Source: Botryococcus braunii (Eukaryota; Chlorophyta; Trebouxiophyceae). From it: a stretch of 61,379 nt of DNA. The notes under the pieces were generated by a model. The model was not told the DNA's origin, made no database searches, and saw only the letters and a program-made list of their open reading frames with translations. The position numbers and the translations under genes are program-made. The first letter of the stretch is position 1; every line of letters begins with the position of its first letter. The stretch is taken from NCBI GenBank assembly GCA_002005505.1, contig KV908684.1:55001-116379 (forward strand), in the 5' to 3' direction. Positions 60,331-61,379 of the stretch are shown here, one piece after another.

Positions 60331-61208
60331 GGCTGTTTGGAGGGGCCTGGAATATCAGATATGGTCACTGCATGTTTGAAGAGGTCTCCCAGGGTTTTAG
60401 GATACTGCAACGAGATAGGCTTCTGCAGATCTGCCCTGCAGCCCTGCAAAAACAGGTGACACAAGGTGTCTTCAGCAAAAGCACTGGGAACTTTAGCACG
60501 CAACGCATTAAACGTAGCTATATAAGTCCTCATGTCCTGTTTGCCCTGCGAGATACTCAGCAATTGCTCCAAATACCGCTTGTGCAGCTCTACAGGCCTG
60601 AATGCCACAGTCAGAGCTGACACAAAATCACTCCACGTCCCAAAAGCTGACAAGCTACCAGAGGCAATGAGATGAAACTGCCCTGTCCACCAATCAAGTG
60701 CTTTGCCACGGAGAAACATCGACGCGACCTCTACTGCACGGGTAGAGGCCAGATCTACACCATATGCACGCAAATACATTTCACACTGCATAATCCAAGG
60801 ATCCAATTTTGTTGCATCTCCTTCGAACACAGGCGGATCTGGAAACTTCAAAGAGGGCTTCCCTGAACCACTCGGAAGAAAAGCTGGTGCCACAGTAGCC
60901 GTTGGCGTAGGCTGCACTGCGACGACTGGAGCAGGTTGCGCTAAAGCTCGTTGAATAATTTCCGCAAATCCATCTAGGAGAGTCTGAGTGGTGGCATCAG
61001 GTGGAGCAGTCGATGGAACACTAGATCCTGCTACAGCAGACTCCCCAGGAAGAGCACCGATTGCCACAAGATGCCTAATCATTAACGCTGGATCTACTTC
61101 TGACAGATCTACATCCTCATCAATAGAGGGATCTACAGGGGGATCAAGGTCAACACGACTTGGGCTCTGTGCGCGGGCTCTAGACCCTGAACGAGGTCGC
61201 CGAGACAT
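60201..61208 (-). CDS. gag: Gag (capsid region) of Ty3/Gypsy chromovirus
   Basis: 335 residues, starting at the ATG at 61208, about 70 bp inside the 5' LTR end. A basic, Ser/Arg-rich start is followed by an Ala/Pro-rich region and then the retrotransposon Gag core: LKFPDPPVFEGDATKLDPWI, YLRAYGVDLASTRAVEVASM, FLRGKALDWWTGQF, and a helical region ending in LLSISQGKQDMRTYIATFN. This capsid part forms the particle that packages element RNA. The frame leaves the expected path at about 60325-60335 (CACCCCCAAAAGG), after which the zinc knuckle is encoded in the -1 frame and this frame ends with an unrelated tail (FAHIVGKWGTASTG) at 60201. Confidence 0.88.
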   Translation of the reverse strand: MSRRPRSGSRARAQSPSRVDLDPPVDPSIDEDVDLSEVDPALMIRHLVAIGALPGESAVAGSSVPSTAPPDATTQTLLDGFAEIIQRALAQPAPVVAVQPTPTATVAPAFLPSGSGKPSLKFPDPPVFEGDATKLDPWIMQCEMYLRAYGVDLASTRAVEVASMFLRGKALDWWTGQFHLIASGSLSAFGTWSDFVSALTVAFRPVELHKRYLEQLLSISQGKQDMRTYIATFNALRAKVPSAFAEDTLCHLFLQGCRADLQKPISLQYPKTLGDLFKHAVTISDIPGPSKQPQHPQKVQATPRPLVQPSQLRTFAHIVGKWGTASTGASSFIPS

Positions 61209-61261
61209 TGCGAAGCACTAAGAAAGAAACGCACCACGAATGAACGACAAGGAATCAGCCT

Positions 61262-61277
61262 TGTCGCCGATACCAAA
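61262..61277 (-). promoter_or_regulatory. Primer-binding site of the chromovirus
   Basis: The minus strand reads TTTGGTATCGGCGACA directly after the LTR. TGGTATC matches the start of the tRNA(iMet) 3'-end complement used by many plant LTR elements; the following bases differ from TGGTATCAGAGC, so the primer tRNA is uncertain. Confidence 0.6.
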
Positions 61278-61379
61278 TGTAGTATATCAGCGGAAGAGAG
61301 TTTAGGAATCAGACAATTCGTGATGTGCACGGAAAGAGTGTTACATGAATGAGCCGCAGGTCCACCTTAATGCCATCCA
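61278..61379 (-). repeat. 3' end of the chromovirus 5' LTR (partial)
   Basis: In minus orientation it ends CTTCCGCTGATATACTACA just before the primer-binding site; ending in CA is as expected. The rest lies beyond the window. Confidence 0.65.

Larger units (their letters stand above)
55674..61379 (-). mobile_element. Ty3/Gypsy chromovirus, nearly intact, running off the right edge
   Basis: Minus-strand order: end of 5' LTR (61379-61278), primer-binding site, gag, CCHC zinc knuckle, protease, reverse transcriptase, RNase H, integrase, chromodomain, polypurine tract, probable partial 3' LTR. Gag, knuckle and pol lie in three frames related by successive -1 steps, and pol has one further frameshift at about 58110 that looks like a one-base loss in an A-run. 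The chromodomain places it among chromoviruses, common in green plants, algae and fungi, where it is thought to direct insertion into marked chromatin. Confidence 0.92.

Overview
This is a eukaryotic nuclear window, most likely from a green-lineage alga. The grounds are four multi-exon genes with GT-AG (one GC-AG) introns, plant/algal-type TKL kinases and ascorbate peroxidase, a Penelope-like retroelement with its GIY-YIG nuclease at the N terminus (Naiad/Chlamys layout), a Copia-type LTR element primed by half of initiator tRNA-Met, and a chromodomain-bearing Ty3/Gypsy element. No species is named because nothing seen decides it. Most long reading frames are open only because dinucleotide repeats lack stops (His-Thr, Val-Cys, Ser-Leu strings); they are left out.

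Layout. 1-3.66 kb: broken Penelope-like element (minus strand), entering from beyond the left edge. 3.66-4.75 kb: degenerate tandem array of about 190 bp units with C-runs. 4.99-9.75 kb: seven-exon ascorbate-peroxidase-like gene (plus), exon phases consistent throughout, but the proximal haem His is replaced by Ser. 9.7-18.3 kb: no recognisable gene; several minisatellites and a 120 bp perfect (AC)n(GT)n palindrome. 18.3-23.3 kb: six-exon TKL pseudokinase (minus). 26.1-29.4 kb: MT-A70 adenine methyltransferase (minus). 30-39 kb: gene-poor, with a 57 bp minisatellite carrying two CACGTG per unit and a cluster of unrelated perfect palindromes. 39.6-46.0 kb: second TKL kinase (minus), a paralogue of the first with the same intron positions, key lysine and metal-binding Asp kept, and a long Gly/Pro-rich tail. 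46-49 kb: no recognisable gene. 49.1-55.7 kb: young non-autonomous (LARD-like) Copia-type element with 1.45 kb LTRs. 55.7-61.4 kb: Ty3/Gypsy chromovirus (minus) with very few lesions, 5' LTR running off the right edge.

The four host genes do not form an obvious pathway. The strongest internal relationship is the kinase pair: an apparently dead kinase and an apparently competent one, same strand, same exon skeleton, with the methyltransferase between them. Composite (CT)n/(GT)n/(CA)n arrays fill host introns, whereas the 30.3-39 kb palindrome zone and the LTR-element zone from 49 kb are nearly free of them, so the window is a mosaic of differently evolving blocks. The candidates for something not previously described are the palindrome cluster (31.2-36.4 kb), the CACGTG minisatellite, the haem-ligand-less peroxidase and the pseudokinase/kinase pair.
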